Source: a virus. From it: a DNA stretch of 51,702 nucleotides. The notes under the pieces were generated by a model, which was not told the DNA's origin, made no database searches, and worked only from the letters and a program-made list of their open reading frames with translations. The DNA is taken from IMG/VR virus record IMGVR_UViG_3300029893_000236, positions 1 to 51,702 of that record, one strand, 5' to 3'. Made by a program: the position numbers and the translations under genes. Below are positions 15,015 to 24,064 of the stretch, one piece after another (position 1 is the first letter of the stretch; every line of letters begins with the position of its first letter).

Positions 15015-15530
15015 ATGGCACTTAAACCACATAGAGTTTACAGTCAAGAATCAGAAGATATTTCATGTTATATGAATACCACGGGTAGTCGTGGTGCTAT
15101 TGTTTCGTATACATCTACTGCTAGCGGTGCTTTAGGTGCCGGTTTAGATTCTTCTAGTCGTGTAGTTGAATTTAATGCTAATGGATCGGGTGCCCGACCT
15201 GTTGGTATGCTTTTGAATGACGTTGTGAATATTGATTTGTCACGTCAAACTTTAAATCCTTATAAGTTTGAAGTACAGGTAGGTAGTAAGGTACTTATCG
15301 CCAAACGAGGCCGTTTTACTACTGACAGATTTTATCTAAATACAGCTAGTGGTGCGGTTACACTTCCTGCTAGTGGTTTCTGTGGTCCTAATGGTTTAAT
15401 TGCCATTGGGGAGGGTTATGGTCAAACCTCAATTACTGGTGTGTTGCAGGGTAGTGGTTTCCCATATGTAGGTAAATTATGGACTACTCAAGACGCAGAT
15501 GGTTTTGCGGAATTTGAAGTAGATCTTTAA
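15015..15530 (+). CDS. Head decoration protein
   Basis: This 171-aa beta-rich, Gly/Ser/Ala-rich protein lies directly before the major capsid gene. That is the usual place of capsid-stabilising proteins that trimerise on the shell. Features are a hydrophobic beta core (KFEVQVGSKVLIAKRGRF) and a closing WTTQDADGFAEFEVDL strand. The ribosome binding site is CGGAG, 9 bases before ATG. The assignment rests on position and composition. Confidence 0.65.
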   Translation: MALKPHRVYSQESEDISCYMNTTGSRGAIVSYTSTASGALGAGLDSSSRVVEFNANGSGARPVGMLLNDVVNIDLSRQTLNPYKFEVQVGSKVLIAKRGRFTTDRFYLNTASGAVTLPASGFCGPNGLIAIGEGYGQTSITGVLQGSGFPYVGKLWTTQDADGFAEFEVDL

Positions 15531-15562
15531 TTGATTATTAATAGGTAACAAAGGGGTATAAT

Positions 15563-16588
15563 ATGGCTCGGCGAAAATCTAGATTCAATAAGTTAACGCG
15601 AGAACAAGCTAATGTTATTGTGGCTCAATTCCAAAAGGTTTTTTCTAATGACCCGGTTGAGTCAGCTCAAGCGGCACGAGAAATTATAACTGCTGTTGAG
15701 TTACCTATTCGCAAAACCTTGCTTGAAGGGCCTATTCTAGATGGTATTTATGAACCAATGGATTTTACTACAAATCCTAATGTCCGTTTCCCTCTAGATT
15801 TACTAACGCCGGGTGATGAAGATGAATTTTATGCCTATGTTCATCCCGGCGAAGGCTATATTCCTATGAAACGAGTAGAAGCCGATTACTTAATGGTTCC
15901 TACTTATCAAATTGCTAATAGCATTGATTGTTCTCGTCGGTTTATTCGTGATGCAAATTGGCCTGTTATTCAGCGTATGCTTGAAGTATTAGAAGCGGGT
16001 TTTTTTGCTAAAATGAATGATGATGGTTGGCAAACAATAATTTCTGCTGGTGTTGATCGTAACGTAATTGTTAATGATCCTAATGCTGCGGCCGGTCAAT
16101 TTACACCACGTCTAATTACGCTATTACAAACATTTATGCGTAGACAAGGCGGGGGTAATTCTGGTACAGTAGATCGAGCCAAACTGACTGATCTTTATGT
16201 ATCACCCGAAGCAATGATGGATATTCGGGCTTGGACATTAGATTTGGTACCCGACATTGTTCGTGCCCAAATTTACAATAGTGCCGAAACTGATGAAACT
16301 ACGATTTTTGGTGTAAGAATAAAAGCTCTAGATGAATTGGGTGAAGCTCAAGAGTATCAAAATTATTTTGCTAATACTCTTGGTGGTTCAATGGCAGCTT
16401 CGGATGTTGAAATTGTTGTTGGTCTAGATCGACAACGAAACGATTCTTTTATTCATCCTGTTCGTGAAGAACTGATGCTTTTTGAAGATAATCTTTTACA
16501 CCGTCGAGGCTTGTTTGGGTTTTATGGTCATACTGAAATTGGGTTTGCAGTATTAGATTCTCGTCGAGTATTGCTAGGTTCCCTATAA
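15563..16588 (+). CDS. Major capsid protein, HK97 fold
   Basis: This 341-aa protein is in the right place (after portal, protease, scaffold and decoration) and has HK97-type landmarks: a charged N-arm, a central helix (RFIRDANWPVIQRMLEVLEAGFF) and an A-domain stretch LYVSPEAMMDIR. The C-terminal ELMLFEDNLLHRRGLFGFYGHTEIG strand pattern is seen in phage capsid proteins. It forms the icosahedral shell. AAGGGG lies before the ATG, and a strong hairpin follows 35 bases after the stop. Confidence 0.88.
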   Translation: MARRKSRFNKLTREQANVIVAQFQKVFSNDPVESAQAAREIITAVELPIRKTLLEGPILDGIYEPMDFTTNPNVRFPLDLLTPGDEDEFYAYVHPGEGYIPMKRVEADYLMVPTYQIANSIDCSRRFIRDANWPVIQRMLEVLEAGFFAKMNDDGWQTIISAGVDRNVIVNDPNAAAGQFTPRLITLLQTFMRRQGGGNSGTVDRAKLTDLYVSPEAMMDIRAWTLDLVPDIVRAQIYNSAETDETTIFGVRIKALDELGEAQEYQNYFANTLGGSMAASDVEIVVGLDRQRNDSFIHPVREELMLFEDNLLHRRGLFGFYGHTEIGFAVLDSRRVLLGSL

Positions 16589-16622
16589 TTAGCCTTCCAT
16601 AGTTGATGCTGTTCTCCATGTG

Positions 16623-16650
16623 GAAATGCCGGGCTAACGCTCGGCGTTTC
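16623..16650 (+). terminator. Strong hairpin after the capsid gene
   Basis: A 12-bp stem with two G-T pairs (GAAATGCCGGGC / GCTCGGCGTTTC) closes on a TAAC loop. It is followed by TAATTT, a weak T-tract, so it is either a partial terminator or a 3' stabilising hairpin that separates abundant capsid mRNA from the following genes. It is the most GC-rich hairpin in the AT-rich part of the window. Confidence 0.7.
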
Positions 16651-16667
16651 TAATTTAGTGTATAATT
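16651..16667 (+). promoter_or_regulatory. Promoter-like element TAATTTAGTGTATAAT
   Basis: This is the second exact copy of TAATTTAGTGTATA (also 11154-11167), here reading TGTATAAT like an extended -10 box. It starts directly after the capsid hairpin, giving a terminator-then-promoter arrangement that would let the following virion genes be expressed separately. Confidence 0.45.
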
Positions 16668-16701
16668 ATGTAGTAATAGCAATGAATAAGGGGACCATAT
16701 A

Positions 16702-17154
16702 ATGTCAGTACGTACTCTTAATGCTTCGTCTGGAATTAATCAGGGAAATACCGTGGTACGGTATGGATATAATCATAAAACATTTAATTGGCCCGGTTTA
16801 AATACCGCTATGTCTGCCGATGGATTATATGCTGAAAATTCTCGTATGAATCCTATGTATGGTGGCTTTTCTGTTACGGGAACTGATATAAATATTAGTG
16901 GTGCTTTATTATTTAGTGCTTCTGGTTCTAAAGGTGCTTTATCAGAGGTTGTAGTGGCTAATAGGGGGTCGTCTGGTATTGTTTTTGGTTTTAATAGTTT
17001 AGTACCTAATGTAAATAGTGGTATTTTATTAGTTAGCGGGGAAAGTTATCGTTATACTGATGATCAAATTTTTGCAGTGTGGGCGATAGCACCTACTGGT
17101 AGTGCTAAAGTCTCAATGTATGGTAATTTTGATTATAACCCTAATACAATCTAA
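16702..17154 (+). CDS. Putative virion accessory protein
   Basis: This 150-aa protein is rich in Gly, Ser and Asn with beta-strand periodicity (INISGALLFSASGSKG, SSGIVFGFNSL). It lies between the capsid gene and the receptor-type genes. A head fibre or decoration role is possible, but no family is recognised. A good GGGGA ribosome binding site precedes the ATG, and a promoter-like element lies 35 bases upstream. Confidence 0.55.
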   Translation: MSVRTLNASSGINQGNTVVRYGYNHKTFNWPGLNTAMSADGLYAENSRMNPMYGGFSVTGTDINISGALLFSASGSKGALSEVVVANRGSSGIVFGFNSLVPNVNSGILLVSGESYRYTDDQIFAVWAIAPTGSAKVSMYGNFDYNPNTI

Positions 17155-17173
17155 AATAGGATTATAATAATTT

Positions 17174-17722
17174 ATGACCACTGAATTTTTAGTACCAAAC
17201 AATACCTTATTATCTAATGTTTGGCAGGTGACCGGATTGTATAATACACACCATCAAGCATTGGCTTCGGTATATGATACCGATTATATATTTGGAAGTG
17301 GTATAGGTAATGCAGAACGGATAGAAGTACATTTAGCGACACCATTAGGAAATTTAACAACTTTAATAGGTGCGGCAACAATGACCATTGGTGTACGTGC
17401 TAGAGCATATCCTAGTGGTTCTATCGCTACCGGGGATTTGATATTAAGATTTTCTGGTAATTATAATAATGTCGCCCTCTTAAGTAATCAGGGTTTTACT
17501 TCTAATTGGACTGAGTATTTATATACTTTACGTTTAGCAGAAAAATCTACTGTAAATAGTACTGGTTATAATCAACTTGTTTTGTTGTTTCGTTTAGATG
17601 ATTTTATAGGAAGTGGCATTCAAGTCAGCAAAATGTATTTTACTCTTGCTCCTACTGATTATGTGCTACGTCCTGTTTTAAATACATTGGGAAGTTTATC
17701 TTATACATTAAGAGGAATTTAA
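17174..17722 (+). CDS. Virion-type beta-sandwich protein, paralogue of the 823 gene
   Basis: This 182-aa protein is clearly related to the 165-aa product at 823-1320: YPSGSIATGDLILRFSGNYNN matches the YQSGAVASGDLLLR block, and LVLLFRLDDFIGSGIQVSKM matches the C-terminal block. The rest also follows a jelly-roll-like pattern. It directly precedes (no gap) the 735-aa glycosidase-like gene, mirroring the 823 / 2148 pair. A role as a carbohydrate-binding or adaptor part of a virion appendage is inferred. Confidence 0.65.
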   Translation: MTTEFLVPNNTLLSNVWQVTGLYNTHHQALASVYDTDYIFGSGIGNAERIEVHLATPLGNLTTLIGAATMTIGVRARAYPSGSIATGDLILRFSGNYNNVALLSNQGFTSNWTEYLYTLRLAEKSTVNSTGYNQLVLLFRLDDFIGSGIQVSKMYFTLAPTDYVLRPVLNTLGSLSYTLRGI

Positions 17723-19930
17723 ATGTCGGTTTGGATAAAATGGGCCTCTGGTAGAATTATTCCTAGTGGTTCTACTGCCACTTGGGGAATTATTGCTAGT
17801 GGTGATTCTGCTGCTAACAAACGTACGTTTGAATTATTATCTGACGGTAATCATACCATAACTAGTGGTGATTTGTGGGTTAGTGGTAATTTATCATTTG
17901 TATCCTATCCTATTGGTGATAATGATAGTATTACTTTAGGTAGTGGGGCAACTACTGGTTTTATAGTGTCTATCACAAATAATAGTACTGGATATATGAG
18001 CGGCATTATTAGCGTAATGCCAATATTAGAAACCATATATGCTATATCTGGTAATGCCATTGTTGCTGAAACCCCATTACGTTTTTTTTATAATCTGACT
18101 TTTGATCCTATTATTAACGAAGCTGTACCCATTACACATAAAATATGGAGTCATTATGAAGTACAGCCTTTAGTTAAAATTAATTTTCAAAATCCTAATA
18201 GCGTTTCACCTTCAGGACAAGGAACAGTCTATCCTAGTCCTGAAGGAATCAATATCAGTGGTGTAATTACTAACCTATTAAATTATATAGAATCTCATAA
18301 TCAACAATACATGGATGCTTTAAATCGACCATATATTGGATATGGTATATGTTTGCAACGTTGGGGACATCCTAACCCTGATTTTTCAACCGATCCGCTA
18401 ATTGGTTATGCCCTTAATGTAAATTGGCGTGATGCCGTTACTGGAACGGCGGCTATTGAGTCTCGTAGCGAGGTTTATTATTCGGCATCAGGTGTAGAAT
18501 TAAATTCTGTACAAATGCAACAATATGTTGACGTTTTTAACGAAAAAATACCAAATAGACCTGGTATCACGCTTCCACATTTTTATCATATGGATATGGA
18601 AGAGCGTCCGGGTGATGATGATGTTTATAGTTGGTATCCAAATGCCATAGATGACACTAGATATAATGTAGAAATTTTAGATGGTACAGGAACTTTGTCT
18701 GGTATATTTAATGATCGTACTACTGTTAGTGGTTCATTACTTACTGTAAATACAGGTGTCAGTCCTAATGATCCTGTTAATTGGAATTTTCAGGATTGGC
18801 GGGAAAATTTGAGTATTACTTGTGTTGCTTATACGATGTCTAAAACTTTTGTTTCTGGTGTTAAAAATATTGATCCTCTTGTCAAAGTAACGAATTATCG
18901 TATACATCCTGCTACAAAAACAAATTGGACTTATGAATTAAAACGTTATCTTCGTGGCTTTGATCGTAATATTTATGACTTTGATGGTGCTACTATGAAT
19001 TTGTATGGACCTGGGAACAATTTATTTAATAACAATAGCACTACGGGTTTATGGTTGAGTACATTGGGATTAAGCTCGTCTGGTAACGATTATATGGATT
19101 TGGTTTCTATTTCTTTAAATCGACATATTTATAATATTAAGCAGGTTGCTACCGTATGTGCCCAACATGGTAAATATGCATCACATTGGGTAGATGGTTA
19201 TAATGTATTTAGAAATGTTGGTGCATTTAATATGCGTATGCCGGTTAGGTTCGCGTTAGATTTAGTAAAAGCTTGTATTGATACTAGTGGATATCATTTT
19301 CAATGGTTTAAAGCCGGTGAGGGTAGTAATGAAGTTTGTTTATTTGATGAGATTATTTTTCGCACTGCAAAAAATTATTATTTAGGTCGTCCTGATTTAA
19401 ACGTATATCAAAGTTATGCTACCGGATTTTATAATAGTGGTTTATATGTTGTTGGTACAGGAAATTATTTGGATAGTATTACAGGTATAATATATTTAAG
19501 AAACGATGGTGCTTCTGATCTTACTGTTACTAGTGTTGTAACTAGTGGGGCTGTTAGTTTGGTTAATGGTCCTTTAGAGTCCAATTTAGTTATTACATCT
19601 GGTACACAGACTGGTGTACTTTTTTCTATGAATAGTAGTGTTGTGGGATTACGACAAGGTATGTTGTCCATAGGATCAAATGATCCTGAAGATACTACTT
19701 TCATTATCAATTTATCGGCTTATGTACAGGGTAGTGTTCCTGCTGGTGTAGAGGGTATAATGGGTACAAATTTATTGAGTAGTCCTTATGCTTCTATTAA
19801 TATGATTCGTAGTCCCCAAAAAAACACCCATTTCAATAATAGTTTGTCTAAAAATACTAATTTAAACAGTGATGTTGAAAAAGAGACTAGTCTAAATAGT
19901 GGTCCATCTATTTCGATAAATTTTAACTAG
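17723..19930 (+). CDS. Glycosidase-like virion protein with C-terminal Ig-like domain
   Basis: This 735-aa protein has three parts. Residues ~1-130 are beta-rich and Ser/Gly-rich. Residues ~140-560 look like a TIM barrel (YIGYGICLQRW, FYHMDMEERP with clustered acids, FDGATMNLYGP, ASHWVDGYN, FQWFKAGEGSNE) and share ordered motifs with the 292-aa protein at 2148. Residues ~590-680 form an Ig-like ASH/choice-of-anchor type domain (GIIYLRNDGASDLTVTSV...SNDPEDTTF). An Asn/Ser-rich tail follows. A depolymerase or receptor-binding role on host glycans is inferred; catalytic residues cannot be named with certainty. Confidence 0.6.
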   Translation: MSVWIKWASGRIIPSGSTATWGIIASGDSAANKRTFELLSDGNHTITSGDLWVSGNLSFVSYPIGDNDSITLGSGATTGFIVSITNNSTGYMSGIISVMPILETIYAISGNAIVAETPLRFFYNLTFDPIINEAVPITHKIWSHYEVQPLVKINFQNPNSVSPSGQGTVYPSPEGINISGVITNLLNYIESHNQQYMDALNRPYIGYGICLQRWGHPNPDFSTDPLIGYALNVNWRDAVTGTAAIESRSEVYYSASGVELNSVQMQQYVDVFNEKIPNRPGITLPHFYHMDMEERPGDDDVYSWYPNAIDDTRYNVEILDGTGTLSGIFNDRTTVSGSLLTVNTGVSPNDPVNWNFQDWRENLSITCVAYTMSKTFVSGVKNIDPLVKVTNYRIHPATKTNWTYELKRYLRGFDRNIYDFDGATMNLYGPGNNLFNNNSTTGLWLSTLGLSSSGNDYMDLVSISLNRHIYNIKQVATVCAQHGKYASHWVDGYNVFRNVGAFNMRMPVRFALDLVKACIDTSGYHFQWFKAGEGSNEVCLFDEIIFRTAKNYYLGRPDLNVYQSYATGFYNSGLYVVGTGNYLDSITGIIYLRNDGASDLTVTSVVTSGAVSLVNGPLESNLVITSGTQTGVLFSMNSSVVGLRQGMLSIGSNDPEDTTFIINLSAYVQGSVPAGVEGIMGTNLLSSPYASINMIRSPQKNTHFNNSLSKNTNLNSDVEKETSLNSGPSISINFN

Positions 19931-19945
19931 TGAATATATTGTTGT

Positions 19946-20302
19946 ATGCCAGATATTATTTTTCCAGAACATAGTGATATTACGTTGGTATTTAATAATA
20001 TCCAACAAGATGGGCAAGACTTAGATTTTACTACGGTTAGTGGGTGGTATTTTTCTATGGCTAGTGGAATTAATACTAGTTCACCCGATTTAGCACTTAA
20101 TTCATTTACACATTCGGGTTTATTTACGGTAAATACTGGTGTTAGGTCGGTTTCTGTTTTTCTAGCTTCTAGTGGGCTTCAATCTTCTGGTATTACCGAT
20201 GGCCAGTTTTTTGTGGGTTTATGGGCTTGGACGACAGGTAATACATATTTAACACACAGGCAACGCAGCATTATTATTGAGAAACAAATACCGAGGATAT
20301 AA
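19946..20302 (+). CDS. Small virion protein, BppU-like N-domain pattern
   Basis: This 118-aa protein is a single beta-sandwich-like domain (ITLVFNNIQQDGQDLDFTTVSGWYFSMAS, ...FFVGLWAWTTGNTYLTHRQRSIIIEK). The layout recalls the small upper-baseplate or adaptor domains that hold receptor-binding proteins. It follows the 735-aa gene by 15 bases and precedes the connectors by 2. The assignment is weak and rests on fold impression and context. Confidence 0.5.
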   Translation: MPDIIFPEHSDITLVFNNIQQDGQDLDFTTVSGWYFSMASGINTSSPDLALNSFTHSGLFTVNTGVRSVSVFLASSGLQSSGITDGQFFVGLWAWTTGNTYLTHRQRSIIIEKQIPRI

Positions 20303-20304
20303 TT

Positions 20305-20829
20305 ATGGCGTGGGATACTGAATGGCCATTGAAATTAAGGTATGTTATCAACGATTTAACAAGTGGTTGGACTGATAACCAACTTAAGTCGTTCTTAATT
20401 ATCAGTTTTGACCAAGTAAGGGATGGCTTGCAAAAATGGGGTATAGGAGGTCCATATACTGTAAATTTTACTAATCTAACTATTACACCTGATCCCGCCG
20501 ACCCAACAGGTGCCCCAATTGGTTTGGGTAATCTTACTATTTTAAAGGCCGCTTGTACTATTGCTAGAGCTGAAACCAAAAAAGAATTAGCGTCAGCGGG
20601 TTTTAAAATTACTGATGATAAATCTAGCGTGGATACTACTAATCGTATAGGTTCCTTAAAAGAAGGAACTAAAACTATGTGTGAAGCTTACGAAGAGGCT
20701 TTGAAAGAATTCAAAGAAGGTAACAGATATGCTGGATTGGGTATTCTTGGCCCTTATTCTTCGTCAGATGGTCCTGTATATCCTTGGCCAGTATATGAAA
20801 ACGATCGTGGTGTAGGAAATGTCTATTAA
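20305..20829 (+). CDS. Head-tail connector (adaptor) protein
   Basis: This 174-aa, mostly helical protein has the adaptor pattern: N-terminal helices, an ITPDPADPTG turn, then ILKAACTIARAETKKELA and a DTTNRIGSLKEGTKTM segment. Such proteins form the ring under the portal that closes the filled head. The ATG follows AGGATATAATT. It overlaps the next gene by 11 bases. The family is inferred from pattern and position. Confidence 0.6.
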   Translation: MAWDTEWPLKLRYVINDLTSGWTDNQLKSFLIISFDQVRDGLQKWGIGGPYTVNFTNLTITPDPADPTGAPIGLGNLTILKAACTIARAETKKELASAGFKITDDKSSVDTTNRIGSLKEGTKTMCEAYEEALKEFKEGNRYAGLGILGPYSSSDGPVYPWPVYENDRGVGNVY

Positions 20830-21310
20830 TTTACCAACAGGATTACTTGCTACTTTATATGAAGATGGTGCTGAGGCCATCCGAACTCAAGTAAATAATA
20901 CTACTATTACTGTGTATTATAAATCTTATGATTATGATCCTATTACTGTTCCTTTTTCGCAAGAACCACAAAGTTATGATTTTTTAGGTGGTCGAACTCA
21001 GATTTATGATACTCAGGGAAAATCGGATATTGATGCTAGCGGTGTTAAGGATAAGATTGTTCCGGAAAATTTAACGGTAAGAGCGTATTTTGGTGGTAAA
21101 AAATTATTACCATCTGCACAACAGATAGGTGTTGCAGATGATGCTAATATTTGTAAAATTATTTCTTTAACATCTGATCGCATTAAATTACGTAATGCTA
21201 TTTATATTGAAGTAGATGGTCGTAAATGGACGAATATTTATGAAGACACCCCTCATGGATTGTTTGGAAAACAGTATACTACCACATATTGGACGGTAAT
21301 GAATGAGTAA
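20819..21310 (+). CDS. Putative head-closure/neck protein
   Basis: This 163-aa beta-rich protein directly follows the adaptor and overlaps it. A mixture of strands and loops (TITVYYKSYDYDPITVPF, YIEVDGRKWTNIYEDTPHG) is consistent with a stopper or neck barrel. The position between adaptor and tail genes supports a role in joining head to tail. No specific signature is recognised. Confidence 0.5.
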   Translation: MSINLPTGLLATLYEDGAEAIRTQVNNTTITVYYKSYDYDPITVPFSQEPQSYDFLGGRTQIYDTQGKSDIDASGVKDKIVPENLTVRAYFGGKKLLPSAQQIGVADDANICKIISLTSDRIKLRNAIYIEVDGRKWTNIYEDTPHGLFGKQYTTTYWTVMNE

Positions 21311-21319
21311 TTTTTTATT

Positions 21320-22000
21320 ATGGCTATAAAAATTGGTAAATTACCTATTCAAGATATTATTAATAATGTTGCTAACAGCAAGGAATTTTTACGTCGTGTG
21401 CGTGAGTCTTTAAATATTATACGACCTGAATTATCTGAAAAATTTGTTGAAGCTTATGACCGTACCCTACTTCATCAGGCATTAATAGGAGATTTTTCAG
21501 GAAATAAAGAATTTGATTTACCCGCACATTTAGGTTTTGGTCGTGATCCTGCTCCTAGTGCTATAGATGTTGATAGTCAGATTCGTTTTGGTTTATCAGA
21601 AGTTTTACAAGTAACTCCTATACGCCGTAGTTATGGGAAATTCAGTTTTAATATTACTGTGGTAGGTTTTCAAGAGATTTTGCAATCGCAATTAGATGGT
21701 AGTTATATCACTGAGAAAGGTGATATTATTAATTGGTTGGAATGGTTATTAGAGGGAATAGGAGATATTGATGGATATTCTATTAGATTTGATTATGAAT
21801 TAAAAAATGTGAATATTGGTTCAATTAGTCGTTCTGGTAGGGCAATTATGGTAAAAGATGGGGGTGGTTGGAGTGTTGGAGATTATACTTTTGCCGAAAA
21901 TGAAAACTTTATTATTGATATATTAAATGATTTAACTTGGCAAGAAGATGCCCAAAATATAGTAGAAACGGTTTTCGGGAATGTTTTGAGAAATGGTTAA
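21320..22000 (+). CDS. Putative neck or tail-completion protein
   Basis: This 226-aa protein has a helical N-terminus (LPIQDIINNVANSKEFLRRVRESL) and a beta-rich second half (YGKFSFNITVVGFQEIL, YSIRFDYELKNVNIG). It lies within the head-tail joining genes and overlaps the next gene by 8 bases. It may be a neck or tail-terminator protein; the exact role cannot be told. Confidence 0.45.
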   Translation: MAIKIGKLPIQDIINNVANSKEFLRRVRESLNIIRPELSEKFVEAYDRTLLHQALIGDFSGNKEFDLPAHLGFGRDPAPSAIDVDSQIRFGLSEVLQVTPIRRSYGKFSFNITVVGFQEILQSQLDGSYITEKGDIINWLEWLLEGIGDIDGYSIRFDYELKNVNIGSISRSGRAIMVKDGGGWSVGDYTFAENENFIIDILNDLTWQEDAQNIVETVFGNVLRNG

Positions 22001-22931
22001 TTTATTATCCGCTAATAATTTTTATGGTGATCCAACTTTACAAGATATTATTTTACGTAATATTGTTGATTACATGCGTTATGGATTACTAGAAATTGGT
22101 GCGTATTATAACATTGAAATAGATCAAAATAATATTTTTGGTACCAACGAAAGTATATTACAACCAATTTTAAATGTTAGTGGTATCACTAATTATACTA
22201 GATATCGCGGTTTTAAACCTGATTGGGTATGGGAAACGGGTATCATATTAAGTTTTACAGGCGGTAATAGTCCTATTGAAATTTCTGGTATTTTAGTTGA
22301 TGGTGGTTTTGTTGGTACTGGTGCAAAATTTAGTGGTACGGGTTATCATATAGATTATCCTAACGGGCATATTGTGTTTGATAATCCTTTGGATTCTGCA
22401 AATATAGTTAAATGTCCCCATACTATTAGATGGGTTAGTGTGTATGAAGATGAAGGCTATATTTATAGAAAACTTACTACAGATTGGATATCTAAAACGG
22501 GTGGTTCGGGCCTAAATTATGATATTCAAGAAAGAGCATATTTACCTGCAATTTTTGTGGGTATTAACACCATGCGTACCTTACGGGGAATCGAATTGGG
22601 AGGTCATGGCAAAGTAGCTGAAATTAATATAGAATTTAATTTATTGTCCGCTAATCCTTCTGATAACAGAAAATTAACCGATATCTGTTATATGATGGAA
22701 AATAAAACAATACAAATGTATAATTTAAAGACAGCTCCTAGACCATTAAATATTAGTGGTTCAATAAATAATGGGGCACTGACTTTTCCCGCGATGGTAT
22801 CAGGATATCCGGCTAATAATTATTCTAGATTTTTTGAAAATTCTAAATATCAGAAATTGAAGCACTCCCCATTACCTGTTTATCATAGTAAAGTAACGGT
22901 TGGTCTAGAATGCAATGTTTTTCCCGTGTAA
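21993..22931 (+). CDS. Putative tail-completion or tail-tube-associated protein
   Basis: This 312-aa beta-rich protein sits immediately before the tail tube gene. It has a helical start (LQDIILRNIVDYMRYGLLEIGAYY), then many beta segments with SG-containing turns (GFVGTGAKFSGTGYHIDYPNGHIVFDNP) and a final strand block SKVTVGLECNVFPV. The position fits a tail terminator or connector. No family is identified. Confidence 0.45.
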   Translation: MVNLLSANNFYGDPTLQDIILRNIVDYMRYGLLEIGAYYNIEIDQNNIFGTNESILQPILNVSGITNYTRYRGFKPDWVWETGIILSFTGGNSPIEISGILVDGGFVGTGAKFSGTGYHIDYPNGHIVFDNPLDSANIVKCPHTIRWVSVYEDEGYIYRKLTTDWISKTGGSGLNYDIQERAYLPAIFVGINTMRTLRGIELGGHGKVAEINIEFNLLSANPSDNRKLTDICYMMENKTIQMYNLKTAPRPLNISGSINNGALTFPAMVSGYPANNYSRFFENSKYQKLKHSPLPVYHSKVTVGLECNVFPV

Positions 22932-22938
22932 TCAAAAA

Positions 22939-22976
22939 TAGTGTATAATATTACAGTTATAAGGGTGATATAAATT
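22939..22976 (+). promoter_or_regulatory. Promoter-like element before tail tube gene
   Basis: TAGTGTATAATATTAC (22939-22954) repeats the TAGTGTATA core of the elements at 11154 and 16651, with a perfect TATAAT inside. The tail tube start is 23 bases downstream of its end, behind an AAGGGTG ribosome binding site. No -35 box is obvious at any of the three sites. Confidence 0.45.
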
Positions 22977-24029
22977 ATGGGCGGAAATCCTCGTATTTAC
23001 TATCCATTACATGCTGTTTCTTTTGCTCGGCACGGGATGCCATTAAATAATGCTACTGGCGTTCTTCATGTTTCGCCTACGGGTTATCAGCCTGCTCGTG
23101 GTGTCCAAAGTGTTAGTATTAATACCACTTTTAATTTAGAACAGGTATTCCAACTAGGTATGTTGGATATTTATGAAAATATTGAAGAAATTCCTAATGT
23201 TGAAATGACGGTGGATAAAGTTATTGACGGCTATGCTCTGTTAGAGCATTTAGCAACTCCGGGGGCATCCGCTGCCACTTTGGCTGCACGATATAATGAC
23301 CAACGTTGCATGGTAGCATTAACATATTATGATATTGCTTTAGAATATGCTACTGGTGTTCCGTTAACAACTATGCTTATATCGGGAGCATACGTTTCTG
23401 CTATTAACTGGAATATCCCGGTTCAAGGTAATATTACAGAATCTATCACTTTGGTAGGTAACAATAAGACTTTTAATCTTACTCCTAGTGGTATTATTTT
23501 CCAGTCTGGTCAGTTGTTTACAGCAACAGAAACACCCGTTCTTTCTAGTGGTGGTGTTCAACGACGTGAAAACGTAATTATGGCTAGCTCATTGTGGCCA
23601 TCTGAAATTCCGGGTATTGATGGTGCAAATATTAACCAACCATCTGGTGATGGTTATTCTGCTCACATTCAAAATGTTACTATTGGTGTTAATTTAGGGC
23701 GTACTGAACTTTTTGAATTAGGTACTAAAGGACCATATTTTCGATATGCCGAGTTCCCCACAGAAGTTACGACTTCTATCGATATTACTGCATCAGAAGA
23801 TGCCGACAATATTGATGTTCAGGCTACTGGTGATAACCTCAGTAATCAACCTATTAAGGTGTGGTTGAATCAAGGCGTTATTATTGATTTAGGTACCAAG
23901 AACAAACTATCTTCGGTCAATATTGCTGGTGGCGATACTGGTGGTGGAAATGTTACTGTAACTTATAATTATAGCACTTTTAATACATTAACAGTAACTT
24001 CTACACATAATGATCCTGCTGGCCAATAA
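22977..24029 (+). CDS. Major tail tube protein
   Basis: This 350-aa protein precedes the chaperone and tape-measure genes and has the beta-rich, repetitive profile of tail tube subunits: RGVQSVSINTTFNLEQVFQLG, ESITLVGNNKTFNL, HIQNVTIGVNLGRTELFELG, TSIDITASEDADNIDV. It ends in a Gly/Thr-rich C-terminal domain, possibly Ig-like decoration. It has its own promoter-like element, as expected for a highly expressed subunit. No sheath gene is adjacent, so a non-contractile tail is inferred. Confidence 0.7.
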   Translation: MGGNPRIYYPLHAVSFARHGMPLNNATGVLHVSPTGYQPARGVQSVSINTTFNLEQVFQLGMLDIYENIEEIPNVEMTVDKVIDGYALLEHLATPGASAATLAARYNDQRCMVALTYYDIALEYATGVPLTTMLISGAYVSAINWNIPVQGNITESITLVGNNKTFNLTPSGIIFQSGQLFTATETPVLSSGGVQRRENVIMASSLWPSEIPGIDGANINQPSGDGYSAHIQNVTIGVNLGRTELFELGTKGPYFRYAEFPTEVTTSIDITASEDADNIDVQATGDNLSNQPIKVWLNQGVIIDLGTKNKLSSVNIAGGDTGGGNVTVTYNYSTFNTLTVTSTHNDPAGQ

Positions 24030-24064
24030 TTGATCTTAAGATTTCTAGTGGATGGACAAAGGAT

